This document shows positions 1 through 8,864 of a DNA stretch of 64,000 nt, piece after piece (the first letter of the stretch is position 1; each line of letters begins with the position of its first letter). Both the position numbers and the translations under genes were made by a program. The stretch is from Apibacter raozihei (GTDB taxonomy: Bacteria > Bacteroidota > Bacteroidia > Flavobacteriales > Weeksellaceae). The stretch lies in assembly GCF_004014855.1 (NCBI RefSeq), contig NZ_CP034930.1, positions 2,585,716 through 2,649,715 on the forward strand, in the 5' to 3' direction. The notes under the pieces are model-generated. The model was not told the DNA's origin. It was given only the letters and a program-made list of their open reading frames with translations, and did not search any database.

Positions 1-143
1 ATAGTTCTGAAGTCGATGAAATTGAAATTAAACATGTGGCACATTCAAGAAAAGGTTTTGCTTCAGGAGCTATTTTAGCTGCACAGTGGCTTATCGGAAA
101 AAATGGTATTTTTACCATGAAAGACGTATTAGGATTTAAATAA
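1..143 (+). CDS. dapB: 4-hydroxy-tetrahydrodipicolinate reductase, 3' end only
   Basis: Only the last 46 codons are present; the gene begins before the window. The frame starting at base 3 ends in TAA at 141-143 and encodes the typical DapB tail: IEIKHVAHSRKGFASGAILA, then an AAQWL segment and a final FTMKDVLGF. DapB reduces hydroxy-tetrahydrodipicolinate with NAD(P)H in the diaminopimelate/lysine pathway. The arrangement dapB followed by lepB is common in flavobacteria and supports both calls. Only 44 bases separate it from lepB, so the two are probably cotranscribed. Confidence 0.85.
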   Translation, partial: SSEVDEIEIKHVAHSRKGFASGAILAAQWLIGKNGIFTMKDVLGFK

Positions 144-187
144 TCCAAACATAAACAACCAATAATTAAACCTTAAAAGGATATTAC

Positions 188-1804
188 ATGCATTTATTAC
201 AATATTATTTATTATTCGCTGTAGTTTCAAACCTGTTATATTTTGCAACTACGTGGAAATTATTTCAAAAAGCAGGAAAAAAGGCCTGGCAATCACTAAT
301 CCCATTTTATAATATCGTAATAACTCTACAGATTATACACCGTCCCTGGTGGTGGATATTTATAGTTTTTATACCTATCGTGGGACCTATCATGTGTGCG
401 GTTATATTGGTTGATTTTATCAGACACTTTAATAGAAGAACCAATACAGATGCACTTTTAGTACTATTGCTTTCAGTAATATTTTTAGGTTATATAAACT
501 ATTCCCCTCAAACTAAATATACAGGAAAAGAAGAAAGGAAAGAAACATTCATTTCAGCGGTTTTATTTGCTGTCGTTTTTGCAACAATAATTCATGCATT
601 TATTATTCAGCCGTTTACTATACCAACAGCTTCTATGGAAAGAACTCTTTTGGTAGGTGACTTTTTATTTGTAAGTAAAATGAATTACGGAATAAGAATT
701 CCTATGACTCCGGTTGCACTTCCGTTTCTTCAAAACAAAATTCCTATAGGTGATAGTCAGCAGCCACAAAAGCAAACAAATTCTTATGTAGATCAAATCA
801 GACTACCTTATATGAGATTACCTGGGTGGACTCATGTAAAAAGAGGAGATATCGTGGTATTTAATTACCCTACAGATTCGTTACATACAGCTATTGATCG
901 TAAAGACCCTTACGTAAAAAGATGTGTGGGATTGCCGGGGGATATAATAAAGTTGGAAGATGGTAATTTATTTGTAAATGGTAAACCTGAAGTTATAAAG
1001 AAAGATGAAGAACAACAAAGAAATTATTTTGTTTATACAACAGAAGCAGGAATAAGCTCTAAAAAAATAGAAGAGATGTTTGGTTATGCTACCTATCAGG
1101 AAGGTCAGGATGAATTTGGAAAAAGAATCTATTTTTTCAGAGGTCTAACTAAAGAAAATGCAGCAAAATTAAAAGAACTTAACACTGTTGATTCTCTAGT
1201 TTTAGCCTTTCAGAAAAAAGGAGAGCCCGGACTTGTATATAAAGATGCTGCAAAAACTAAAATCGATACAACTAATTCTGTATTTCCACTTAACAGCGGT
1301 TGGAATGGCTCTCAATATGGTCCTTTAGCAATTCCTTCGAAAGGAGAAACAATTACGCTTACAAAAGAAAATATAGATCAATACAGAAGAATTATTAAAA
1401 ATTACGAGCATAATGAATTGAAGGAAGAAGGAGGTAAATTTTATATTAATGGAAAAGAAACAAATCAATATACTTTTCTTCAGAACTATTATTGGATGAT
1501 GGGAGATAATAGAGATAACTCCTTAGATAGTAGATATTTCGGTTATGTTCCGGAAGATCATATTATAGGAACTCCAATATTTACATGGTTGAGTGTACAA
1601 GGTTTATTTGAAAATGATCCTTTTGGACATCCGGCTAAGAAAAAAATACGATGGGATAGAATGTTTAAAATTCCTAATACTGATACTCCTTTAAATGAAA
1701 AAACCAATTATCTTCCTTATTTCCTTATCCTTTTAGGTATCTATTTTACATATGATTATTATAAAGGAAAAAAGAAAAAGAAAGATCAAAAAAAGAAAAA
1801 CTAA
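188..1804 (+). CDS. lepB: Signal peptidase I with N-terminal membrane extension
   Basis: Cleaves signal peptides from exported proteins at the outer face of the inner membrane. The S26 catalytic Ser (about residue 149, in FTIPTASMERTL) and general-base Lys (about 244, in DPYVKRCVGLPGD) are intact, as is the distal GDNRDNSLDSRYFG box (440-443 core). At 538 residues it is far longer than the E. coli enzyme. Residues 1-105 form an extra hydrophobic domain of the kind found in flavobacterial LepB, a large insertion lies between the Lys box and the distal box (roughly 260-430), and a last membrane segment near 508-525 is followed by a lysine-rich tail. The start is the ATG just after the dapB spacer. 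The next gene follows 18 bases downstream. Confidence 0.93.
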   Translation: MHLLQYYLLFAVVSNLLYFATTWKLFQKAGKKAWQSLIPFYNIVITLQIIHRPWWWIFIVFIPIVGPIMCAVILVDFIRHFNRRTNTDALLVLLLSVIFLGYINYSPQTKYTGKEERKETFISAVLFAVVFATIIHAFIIQPFTIPTASMERTLLVGDFLFVSKMNYGIRIPMTPVALPFLQNKIPIGDSQQPQKQTNSYVDQIRLPYMRLPGWTHVKRGDIVVFNYPTDSLHTAIDRKDPYVKRCVGLPGDIIKLEDGNLFVNGKPEVIKKDEEQQRNYFVYTTEAGISSKKIEEMFGYATYQEGQDEFGKRIYFFRGLTKENAAKLKELNTVDSLVLAFQKKGEPGLVYKDAAKTKIDTTNSVFPLNSGWNGSQYGPLAIPSKGETITLTKENIDQYRRIIKNYEHNELKEEGGKFYINGKETNQYTFLQNYYWMMGDNRDNSLDSRYFGYVPEDHIIGTPIFTWLSVQGLFENDPFGHPAKKKIRWDRMFKIPNTDTPLNEKTNYLPYFLILLGIYFTYDYYKGKKKKKDQKKKN

Positions 1805-1822
1805 AATCTAAAAATTAAAAAT

Positions 1823-2995
1823 ATGAGAAGATTAATTGTATCTGCAATGTTGCTTTTCACTTATTCAGGAATTTTTGCACAGGATGATTTAATTAATAGA
1901 ATTAAAGATAATAAATCGGAACAAACTAATTTTCAGTTTACCATAATAAAACAGCTTGATAACACATCAGTTAAAAATCAAGGTTCATCAGGAACCTGTT
2001 GGAGTTATTCCGGAAATTCATTTTTAGAATCCGAAGTTTATAAAAAATACAATAAGGTAGTTGATATTGCGGAAATCTATACAGCAAGAATGACTTATGA
2101 AGATAAGGCCAAAATGTATATTTTAATGGATGGATCAATTAATTACGGCGATGGCGGTGAACTTCACGATGTTATTAATATGTATAAAAAGTATGGTATT
2201 GTTCCACAAGAAGCATATACAGGTTTAATTAATGGGGCTACAAAAAATAATTTTACTGCAATGCAGAGTGAATTGGAAGAATATTTGGTGTCTTTAAAAA
2301 ATCAAACTCCTCCCATAGATATAAACTGGACCAAGAATTTTTCTGATATTTTAGATAAATATTTAGGAGTAGTTCCTAATTCATTTGTTTACAACGGGAA
2401 AACGTATACTCCACAAACCTTTGCTAAGGAAATTATAGCATTAAATCCTAATGATTATGTAGAAATAGCTTCGTACAAAGATTATCCATATTACACTCAA
2501 AATTTTTTACCCTTACCTGATAACTGGAGTGGAGATCATGCATATAATGTTCCTATGAATGAATTAACACAAATTATAGATTTTGCATTAGAGCATGGCT
2601 ATACCGTAGGATGGGCAACAGATGTAAGTGAACCTTATTTCAGTTGGAAAAATGGAGTTGCATATGTACCCGATTTAGACTTGTATAATCTTTCAGCTGA
2701 ACAAAAAGCAAATTTATTTACTCAGCCTCAACCTGATAAATTAATAACGGAGCAAATGCGTCAGGATGCATTTAATAATAGAACTACTACAGATGATCAT
2801 GGTATGCATATAGTAGGTACAGCTACAGATCAAACCGGAAAAAATTATTATATTGTAAAAAACTCATGGGGAATCACCAACGATTTTCAAGGCTATATAT
2901 ATGTCACAAAACCCTATGTTCAATACAAAACCACTGCCTTATTAATTAACAAGGCAGCAATACCTAAAACCATCAGGAAGAAACTAAGTATTTAA
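1823..2995 (+). CDS. Secreted C1 family cysteine peptidase (bleomycin hydrolase/aminopeptidase C-like)
   Basis: Papain-fold peptidase with a signal peptide (residues 1-20, ending IFAQ), so probably periplasmic or surface exposed. The catalytic Cys is in QGSSGTCWSYSGNSF (C59), the His in DDHGMHIVG (H326) and the Asn in YYIVKNSWG (N347). The long spacing between Cys and His and the DHGMH motif match the C1B (aminopeptidase C/bleomycin hydrolase) branch rather than papain itself. The gene starts 18 bases after lepB and is likely in the same transcript, and it is followed by a strong terminator. The exact substrate cannot be told from sequence. Confidence 0.85.
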   Translation: MRRLIVSAMLLFTYSGIFAQDDLINRIKDNKSEQTNFQFTIIKQLDNTSVKNQGSSGTCWSYSGNSFLESEVYKKYNKVVDIAEIYTARMTYEDKAKMYILMDGSINYGDGGELHDVINMYKKYGIVPQEAYTGLINGATKNNFTAMQSELEEYLVSLKNQTPPIDINWTKNFSDILDKYLGVVPNSFVYNGKTYTPQTFAKEIIALNPNDYVEIASYKDYPYYTQNFLPLPDNWSGDHAYNVPMNELTQIIDFALEHGYTVGWATDVSEPYFSWKNGVAYVPDLDLYNLSAEQKANLFTQPQPDKLITEQMRQDAFNNRTTTDDHGMHIVGTATDQTGKNYYIVKNSWGITNDFQGYIYVTKPYVQYKTTALLINKAAIPKTIRKKLSI

Positions 2996-3005
2996 TTATA
3001 TTTTT

Positions 3006-3045
3006 TTGGAGTATGTAAAAATAAATTACATACTCCAAATTTTTT
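3006..3045 (+). terminator. Intrinsic terminator after the C1 peptidase gene
   Basis: A perfect 13-bp inverted repeat (3006-3018 with 3026-3038, 7-nt loop) is flanked by a T run on each side. It lies 11 bases after the stop codon of the peptidase gene. Confidence 0.8.
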
Positions 3046-3457
3046 ACAGCTAACTATATATCCAACTATTTTAATATTTTTATTTTTCAATTTCATTACC
3101 AAATCTTTGATTTTAATCTTCTCCTTTATATTTAATTTAAAACTGATTTAAATTAATTTTTTCACTACTTTATCTTATAATAATATACATAAAATTCAGT
3201 CCAATCTTAATTTATATTTAATTATATTATTAAAAAAATACAATCATATTGTAAAATATATTATAATTTATGCTTTGATATTTATATTTAAAGATAAATA
3301 TAATAAAATAATACAATATCTAATCTAAAATATTTTGATACATTAAGATTTTAACTTATATTTGTTTACTATACAAATAGTATTAATACCTATAAACTCT
3401 TTATACTTATTATATAAATTAAAATATATTTTATAATATATTAGTAAAAAATTAATT
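3046..3457. other. AT-rich intergenic stretch upstream of the GlcNAc locus
   Basis: No convincing ORF. The stretch is extremely A+T rich with many short T and A runs. The only clear signal is the promoter listed separately near 3334-3364. The reverse-strand ORF overlapping its right end is a shadow of the ROK gene. Confidence 0.6.
3334..3364 (+). promoter_or_regulatory. Bacteroidota-type promoter of the GlcNAc/chitobiose operon
   Basis: The -7 box TATATTTG (3357-3364) matches TAnnTTTG, and TTTG at 3334-3337 lies 19 bases upstream, which is the expected -33 spacing. The start codon of the ROK kinase is about 95 bases downstream. It is the best-formed two-box promoter I found in the window. 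Confidence 0.65.
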
Positions 3458-4321
3458 ATGAACAACTTAAAAAAAATTGGCATCGATATTGGTGGTACCA
3501 ATATTCGTGTGGCATTAGTAGATGACTCAGGAATAATTAAAATTCTTAAAGAGCCTTGCAAAGCAGATCAGCCTGAAGATGTAATTGTGAATCAGGTTAA
3601 AAACATGATTCACGAAGTAATTACGCCAGATGTAGTCGGTATTGGGATTGGTGTTCCATCTACAATTGATGTGAAACTAGGAATTGTATATAATTTAAAT
3701 AATATACCTTCCTGGAAAGAAGTACATCTTAAAGAAATACTTGAAAAAGAATTTTCGGTACCCACTTATGTAAATAATGACGCTAATTGCTTTGCATTAG
3801 GACATAAACATTACGGTTTAGCAAAAGAATTTAGCAATATTGTTTGCGTTGCTATGGGAACCGGGTTAGGTTCAGGACTTATATTTAATGATGAACTTTA
3901 TATTGGCGCAAATACTGCCGCTGGAGAAATTGGGTGCGTACCTTATTTAGATTCTACGTACGAAGGATATTGCAGTAGTCATTTTTTCAAACGTTTCCAC
4001 AGTCATACTACCAGTTTTGATTTGTTTAATCAGGCAAAAGAAGGAAATTCGGAAGCCTTGCAAATTTGGGAAGAATTTGGTAAACATGTAGGTGCTTTGG
4101 TTTCTTTTGTATTATTTACTTATGATCCACAGGCCATTGTTTTTGGTGGAAGTGTTTCCAAGTCTTTTGAATTTTTCTCGCCTTCTATGTATAAATATTT
4201 AGAAGGTTTTTTATTTCCTAAAAATGTCGAAAAACTGGTTATTCGTCTTTCAGAAGTTAAAGATATAAGCGTTTTAGGAGCTGCTTCCTTAGTTAATAGA
4301 GAAGTATCTAAATCAGTTTAA
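3458..4321 (+). CDS. ROK family sugar kinase, probable N-acetylglucosamine/glucosamine kinase
   Basis: The ROK/hexokinase fold is shown by the N-terminal phosphate loop DIGGTN (residues 10-15), the VNNDAN segment bearing the catalytic Asp, and the GTGLGSGLI nucleotide-binding loop. The classical ROK zinc motif (CxCGxxGCxE) is absent: where the EIGH..CxCG stretch should be the protein reads GEIGCVPYLDSTYEGYCSSH. At 287 residues it is slightly short for the family. It is the first gene of a locus encoding amino-sugar catabolism, so phosphorylation of imported GlcNAc or glucosamine is the likely role. Substrate specificity is inferred from context only. Confidence 0.8.
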   Translation: MNNLKKIGIDIGGTNIRVALVDDSGIIKILKEPCKADQPEDVIVNQVKNMIHEVITPDVVGIGIGVPSTIDVKLGIVYNLNNIPSWKEVHLKEILEKEFSVPTYVNNDANCFALGHKHYGLAKEFSNIVCVAMGTGLGSGLIFNDELYIGANTAAGEIGCVPYLDSTYEGYCSSHFFKRFHSHTTSFDLFNQAKEGNSEALQIWEEFGKHVGALVSFVLFTYDPQAIVFGGSVSKSFEFFSPSMYKYLEGFLFPKNVEKLVIRLSEVKDISVLGAASLVNREVSKSV

Positions 4322-4353
4322 TATATTATCTTAATTTTAAATACAATAATCGT

Positions 4354-6342
4354 ATGAAATTTAATTTAAGCTCTAAAATTGTATTAAATACAGTTCCTAA
4401 ACAATTTTACAAACCCGAAAATGAATATGAGTTATCGGTATTAACCCGATACGAAAAAATACCTACCCATATTTTTGAATCTCAGGTAGAAGCCTCCATT
4501 GGTATAGCAAATACCATTGCCGAAGGTATTAAATCAAAACAACAATTAAATGAAGTTTTTGTATTGGGATTATGTGGTGATTATGCGCTTCAAACTATAT
4601 ATAGTGAATTGGTAAGAAAACATAAAGAAGAAGGTCTTAGTTTTGAAAATGTAATTGTTTTTAATACTTATGAATTTTATCAACCTCAAAATCAAACACT
4701 TGTATGTTTAAGCCTTTTAAATGAGTTATTACTTGATCAGGTAGATATTAAAAAAAGCAATGTGCATTCTCCGGAAGGAAATATTCCTAAAGAAGAAATA
4801 TTAGACTACTGCAAAAACTATGAAAGATTAATCAAAGAAAAAGGAGGACTAGATTATATTTTAGTTAATTTAAGCCAAGGGGGAGGAGTAGGCCTGAATT
4901 TTTCTGGAGCAAGTATTAATTCGTCTACCCGTTTAGTACTCTTAAATTTACAAGCTAGAAAGGAAGCTATCAATTTTTTTGGAACAATTGAAAAAGTGCC
5001 GTCAAGTGCTATAACATTGGGTATTTCAAGCCTGATGAAGTCCAAAGAAATAGCTTTAGTAGCTTGGGGCGAAGACAAATCTAAAAGTGTATATGAATCC
5101 GTAGAAGGAAGCATAACCGATACCGTTCCGGCAACTTGTCTTCAGAATCATTCCAATGCATCTATTTACACAGACCTAAGCGCAGCATACGGACTAACAA
5201 GAATTAACAGACCCTGGTTAGTGTCCAGTTGCAATTGGACAAATAAACTTATTAGAAGAGCTATTGTCTGGCTATGTGAAAAATTGGATAAACCAATTTT
5301 GAAGCTTACTAATAAAGACTATCAGGATCATGGATTGGAAGAACTTTTATCGCTTTATAATTCAGCATATAATGTAAATATTAAAGTTTTTAATGATTTA
5401 CAACACACCATAACCGGATGGCCGGGTGGAAAACCAAACGCTGATGATACTAATCGGCCGGAACGTTCAGAGCCCTATCCTAAAAGGATTATACTTTTTA
5501 GCCCACATCCCGATGATGATGTTATTTCTATGGGGGGAACATTCAGGCGTTTAGTAGAACAAGGGCATGATGTTCACGTAGCTTACCAAACTTCAGGAAA
5601 TATTGCAGTAGGAGATGAAGATCTTATCAGATATGTTTCTTTGTTGGAAGATGTCAGGAAAAAATATGATTCTGAAAATATAGCACTGCAAAAAAAATAT
5701 GAAGAAATTTTAAATTATGTTTTGCATGAAAAAAAGGAAGGAGATTCTGATACCCCTGATATTTTATTCATTAAAGGACATATAAGAAGACAAGAAGCTT
5801 TAAATGGATGTCGGTACGTTGGTGCAGATTTAAATAAAGCTAAATTTTTAGATCTTCCATTTTATGAAACCGGAAAGATTAAGAAAAATCCGATTTCTGA
5901 AGCAGATGTAAAAATCATTAAAAATTTATTACAAGAAGTAAAGCCTCATCAGGTTTTTGTGGCAGGAGATTTAGCAGATCCCCACGGAACGCATAAGGTA
6001 TGTTTAGATGCAATTTTAGCTGCTTTTGATGAATTAAAGGGAGAAGAGTGGCTTAATGACTGCCGGATATGGATGTACAGAGGAGCCTGGCAGGAATGGG
6101 AAATTGAACATATTGAAATGGCTGTTCCTATGTCACCCGAAGAACTTAGATTTAAAAGAAATGCTATTTTAAAACATCAGTCTCAAATGGAAAATGCTCC
6201 ATTTTTAGGATCAGATGAACGTCTTTTCTGGCAAAGATCTGAAGAAAGAAACAGGACTACAGCAGAAAAGTATCATCAGCTGGGATTAGCAAGCTACGAA
6301 GCTATTGAAGCATTTGTAGAATATAAACTTTTACAACACTAA
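4354..6342 (+). CDS. Degenerate NagB-like domain fused to PIG-L/LmbE deacetylase
   Basis: 662 residues in two domains. Residues about 1-330 align with glucosamine-6-phosphate deaminase, but the catalytic positions are lost: the FNMDEY box of NagB reads FNTYEFY and the GPDGHIAFNEPG box reads SQGGGVGLNFSG. Residues about 375-650 form a PIG-L (LmbE) zinc deacetylase domain with an intact SPHPDDD motif (H385, D387-D389) and a later DPHGTH motif (H544, H547). Bacteroides encodes the same fusion as a NagB-like protein. No amidohydrolase-type NagA is encoded in the window, so the PIG-L domain may be the GlcNAc-6-phosphate deacetylase. It starts 33 bases after the kinase gene and ends 4 bases before nagB. 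Confidence 0.85.
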   Translation: MKFNLSSKIVLNTVPKQFYKPENEYELSVLTRYEKIPTHIFESQVEASIGIANTIAEGIKSKQQLNEVFVLGLCGDYALQTIYSELVRKHKEEGLSFENVIVFNTYEFYQPQNQTLVCLSLLNELLLDQVDIKKSNVHSPEGNIPKEEILDYCKNYERLIKEKGGLDYILVNLSQGGGVGLNFSGASINSSTRLVLLNLQARKEAINFFGTIEKVPSSAITLGISSLMKSKEIALVAWGEDKSKSVYESVEGSITDTVPATCLQNHSNASIYTDLSAAYGLTRINRPWLVSSCNWTNKLIRRAIVWLCEKLDKPILKLTNKDYQDHGLEELLSLYNSAYNVNIKVFNDLQHTITGWPGGKPNADDTNRPERSEPYPKRIILFSPHPDDDVISMGGTFRRLVEQGHDVHVAYQTSGNIAVGDEDLIRYVSLLEDVRKKYDSENIALQKKYEEILNYVLHEKKEGDSDTPDILFIKGHIRRQEALNGCRYVGADLNKAKFLDLPFYETGKIKKNPISEADVKIIKNLLQEVKPHQVFVAGDLADPHGTHKVCLDAILAAFDELKGEEWLNDCRIWMYRGAWQEWEIEHIEMAVPMSPEELRFKRNAILKHQSQMENAPFLGSDERLFWQRSEERNRTTAEKYHQLGLASYEAIEAFVEYKLLQH

Positions 6343-6346
6343 ATTT

Positions 6347-7147
6347 ATGAGATTACTAATTCAACCCAATTATAATTCTGTATCTTACTGGACAGCAGAA
6401 TATATCATAAAAGAAATTAACAAAGCTCAGCAAAAGAACAAAAAATTTGTATTAGGACTGCCCACGGGTTCTACGCCATTAGGAACCTACCAATATTTAA
6501 TCAATGCATATAACGATAAACGAGTTACATTTAAAGATGTGATTACTTTTAATATGGATGAATATGTAGGTATTGCAGAAGATCATCCGGAAAGTTATCA
6601 TTTTTTTATGAAAACAAATTTTTTTGATCACATTGACATTCAGCAGGAAAATATAAATATTCTAAATGGTAATGCCGAAGATCTGGAAAAAGAGTGCAAT
6701 GATTACGAAGAAAAAATAAAAAGTGTTGGAGGAATAGATCTTTTTTTAGGTGGAATTGGTCCTGACGGACATATTGCATTTAACGAGCCTGGATCTTCAT
6801 TCACATCTAAAACACGTATTAAAACACTAACCGAAGATACGATAGTTGCTAATTCCAGATTTTTTGACAACGACATGACCAAAGTACCTAAAACGGCTTT
6901 GACTGTAGGAGTTGAAACTATTCTTAGTGCTAAAGAAGTTATAATAATAGCCAACGGACACAGCAAAGCGAGAGCGCTTGCAAAAGTGATTGAAGGAGGA
7001 ATAAGCCAGAGATGGACTGTTTCAGCATTACAGTTGCATCCTAAAGGTATTATTGTTTGTGATGAACTGGCTGTTTATGAAATAACTGTAGGTACCTACA
7101 GGTATTTTAAACAATTAGAGAAAGATAATCTTATACACATAGATTAA
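6347..7147 (+). CDS. nagB: Glucosamine-6-phosphate deaminase
   Basis: Converts glucosamine-6-phosphate to fructose-6-phosphate and ammonia. At 266 residues it is the usual length. All catalytic features of the family are visible: the phosphate loop LPTGSTPLG, D71 in NMDEYVG, and D140, H142 and E147 in GPDGHIAFNEPG, each one residue earlier than in the E. coli enzyme. The start codon lies 4 bases after the stop of the NagB-like/PIG-L fusion, so the active deaminase is translated next to a catalytically dead paralogue. This suggests the two proteins work together. Confidence 0.96.
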   Translation: MRLLIQPNYNSVSYWTAEYIIKEINKAQQKNKKFVLGLPTGSTPLGTYQYLINAYNDKRVTFKDVITFNMDEYVGIAEDHPESYHFFMKTNFFDHIDIQQENINILNGNAEDLEKECNDYEEKIKSVGGIDLFLGGIGPDGHIAFNEPGSSFTSKTRIKTLTEDTIVANSRFFDNDMTKVPKTALTVGVETILSAKEVIIIANGHSKARALAKVIEGGISQRWTVSALQLHPKGIIVCDELAVYEITVGTYRYFKQLEKDNLIHID

Positions 7148-7162
7148 ACAGTAACTTATTGC

Positions 7163-7239
7163 TTATCTGGCATTTATTTAATAAAATGATATAGGGGGAG
7201 ATTCTTTATATTATTAAATTACATGTAAATGCCAGATAA
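7163..7239 (+). promoter_or_regulatory. Long stem-loop element between nagB and the porin gene
   Basis: A perfect 14-bp inverted repeat (7163-7176 with 7226-7239) continues inward as a second perfect 8-bp pairing (7177-7184 with 7211-7218), leaving a 7-nt bulge on the 3' side (7219-7225) and a 26-nt loop that contains GGGGGAG. As RNA this is one 22-bp stem with an asymmetric bulge. It starts 16 bases after the nagB stop and ends 25 bases before the porin start. No T run follows, so it does not look like a simple terminator. RNA processing or stability control, or a DNA operator, are the main options. Confidence 0.6.
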
Positions 7240-7264
7240 ATATTAACATTTTAACCACAAAATA

Positions 7265-8836
7265 ATGAGATATATATATTCATTATCACTCATTCTGCTT
7301 TCTCCAATATTTTTATCCGGTAGCATCTGTGCAATATCAGATTATTATAATTCTGATTTTAAAGCTAGAATAAACCTAAATTCGGTTAATTACATATTTT
7401 ATTCAATAGAGCAGAATATTAAAATAGACACAGATAGCACAAAATTAAAAGAGAGACTTAACACACCTCCCGATTCTTTATTACAAAATGAAATTTATGC
7501 TGCTGATGATCTCACTACCCAAAATAGTAAAAAAGGATTTTTAAAAAAATCTTCATTGGGTGGTACATTATATTTTTGGGATAGGAACAGAGAGCGTAAA
7601 AACGTAATCACCAAAGACTATGTAAATGACATTATACAAACAACTTTTACTGCCGAATTAAATTTTAAATCGGCACCTATAGCCAAAATGTTTTCAGTAG
7701 AACTGGGTGGTTATGGAGTTTGGCAGCCACATAGCGGAGGAACTACTTTACCTAGTGAAATAGCTTTCAGTAACCATAAATCGCGTTGGAGAGAAACCTG
7801 GGATGAAGATTCTGACGGAGTAAGCTTTTATAAAGCCTTAATCGATTTTAGATTAAAAAATTATCTTTGGGCAAAAGTAGGGTATATTCAACCTTCTGGT
7901 CAGACTTTGTTAGCTCCACACTGGAGTTTATTACCTGGAACTTATGAAGGTTTCGAAGTTGGAACAGTATTAGACTTTGGAAAATCAGGTGTTCTTTCTG
8001 CCTCCTATATGTGGACCGATCGATATAAAACTCCTTGGTATAGAAAACTGGATAAGTTTTACAGAATGGGTCCTGATTCAGAAAGAGTAAATTATTTGCA
8101 TTCCTTAGGAGCAAAGTACGATTTTAAAAATAATTTGGTATTGGAAGCTGCTTTTGGACAAAGTGCACATTATCTCAATCAATATTTAGGTAAAATATCT
8201 TATAAAACAAATATTGCAAACAATCCGCTAAGCATGAGTTACCAGTTTTACGGTTCACAGGATCAAGATCATTCAGGAACAAAAGTATATGACGGATTGG
8301 CTTGGTTACAGGGAATCACATTATTTTATCAAACGGGCCCTGTTGGATGGAAATTAGAGGGAACAGCTGTACAGGCAAAAGGTGAACAAGGATTTTTCCT
8401 ACAAAGAATGACTTCAGCTTATGCATCTACGCAAGGAAGGTTAGATATCTGGTGGAATTCTCGTTCTGATTTTGATGCTCATGATGAAAAAGCGATTTTT
8501 GGAGAAATAAGTTATGATTTAAAAAATCTGTTTTCTTTCCTTGAAGGTTTTAAAATTGCAGCATCTTATGCTTACGGTTGGGATGCACGACCCAGCAAAA
8601 ATCCAATATATGATCAAACCCAGAAAATTTGGGAAAGAGCCTGGAATCTGGATTTAGGTTATGTTATTCCCAAAGGTAGTTTCAAAGGTACTTTGTTTCA
8701 AATACATTATACCAATTACAATAATAATTCGAAAAACGCTCCGTGGTCTGGTGGATATGGAAACATTTTCCAGGATGAACATGACCTTAAAATATTTGTG
8801 ATTTTGCCTTTTACGGTTTTATCACCACAAAAATAA
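7265..8836 (+). CDS. OprD/chitoporin-like outer membrane porin
   Basis: 523 residues with a signal peptide (about 1-24). The body alternates aromatic and polar residues and is rich in Gly and Tyr, as expected for a beta barrel. The segments GGTLYFWDRNRERKN, FSVELGGYGVWQPHSGG and the late FKIAASYAYGWDARP follow the OprD family pattern. Proteins of this family serve as substrate-specific channels, and ChiP chitoporins belong to it. Its place between nagB and the chitobiase gene argues for uptake of chitobiose or other GlcNAc oligosaccharides. This is unusual for Bacteroidota, which mostly use SusCD pairs for glycan uptake; none is present here. Confidence 0.8.
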   Translation: MRYIYSLSLILLSPIFLSGSICAISDYYNSDFKARINLNSVNYIFYSIEQNIKIDTDSTKLKERLNTPPDSLLQNEIYAADDLTTQNSKKGFLKKSSLGGTLYFWDRNRERKNVITKDYVNDIIQTTFTAELNFKSAPIAKMFSVELGGYGVWQPHSGGTTLPSEIAFSNHKSRWRETWDEDSDGVSFYKALIDFRLKNYLWAKVGYIQPSGQTLLAPHWSLLPGTYEGFEVGTVLDFGKSGVLSASYMWTDRYKTPWYRKLDKFYRMGPDSERVNYLHSLGAKYDFKNNLVLEAAFGQSAHYLNQYLGKISYKTNIANNPLSMSYQFYGSQDQDHSGTKVYDGLAWLQGITLFYQTGPVGWKLEGTAVQAKGEQGFFLQRMTSAYASTQGRLDIWWNSRSDFDAHDEKAIFGEISYDLKNLFSFLEGFKIAASYAYGWDARPSKNPIYDQTQKIWERAWNLDLGYVIPKGSFKGTLFQIHYTNYNNNSKNAPWSGGYGNIFQDEHDLKIFVILPFTVLSPQK

Positions 8837-8864
8837 ACTCTTTAGCTCACTAAAATAATAAATT

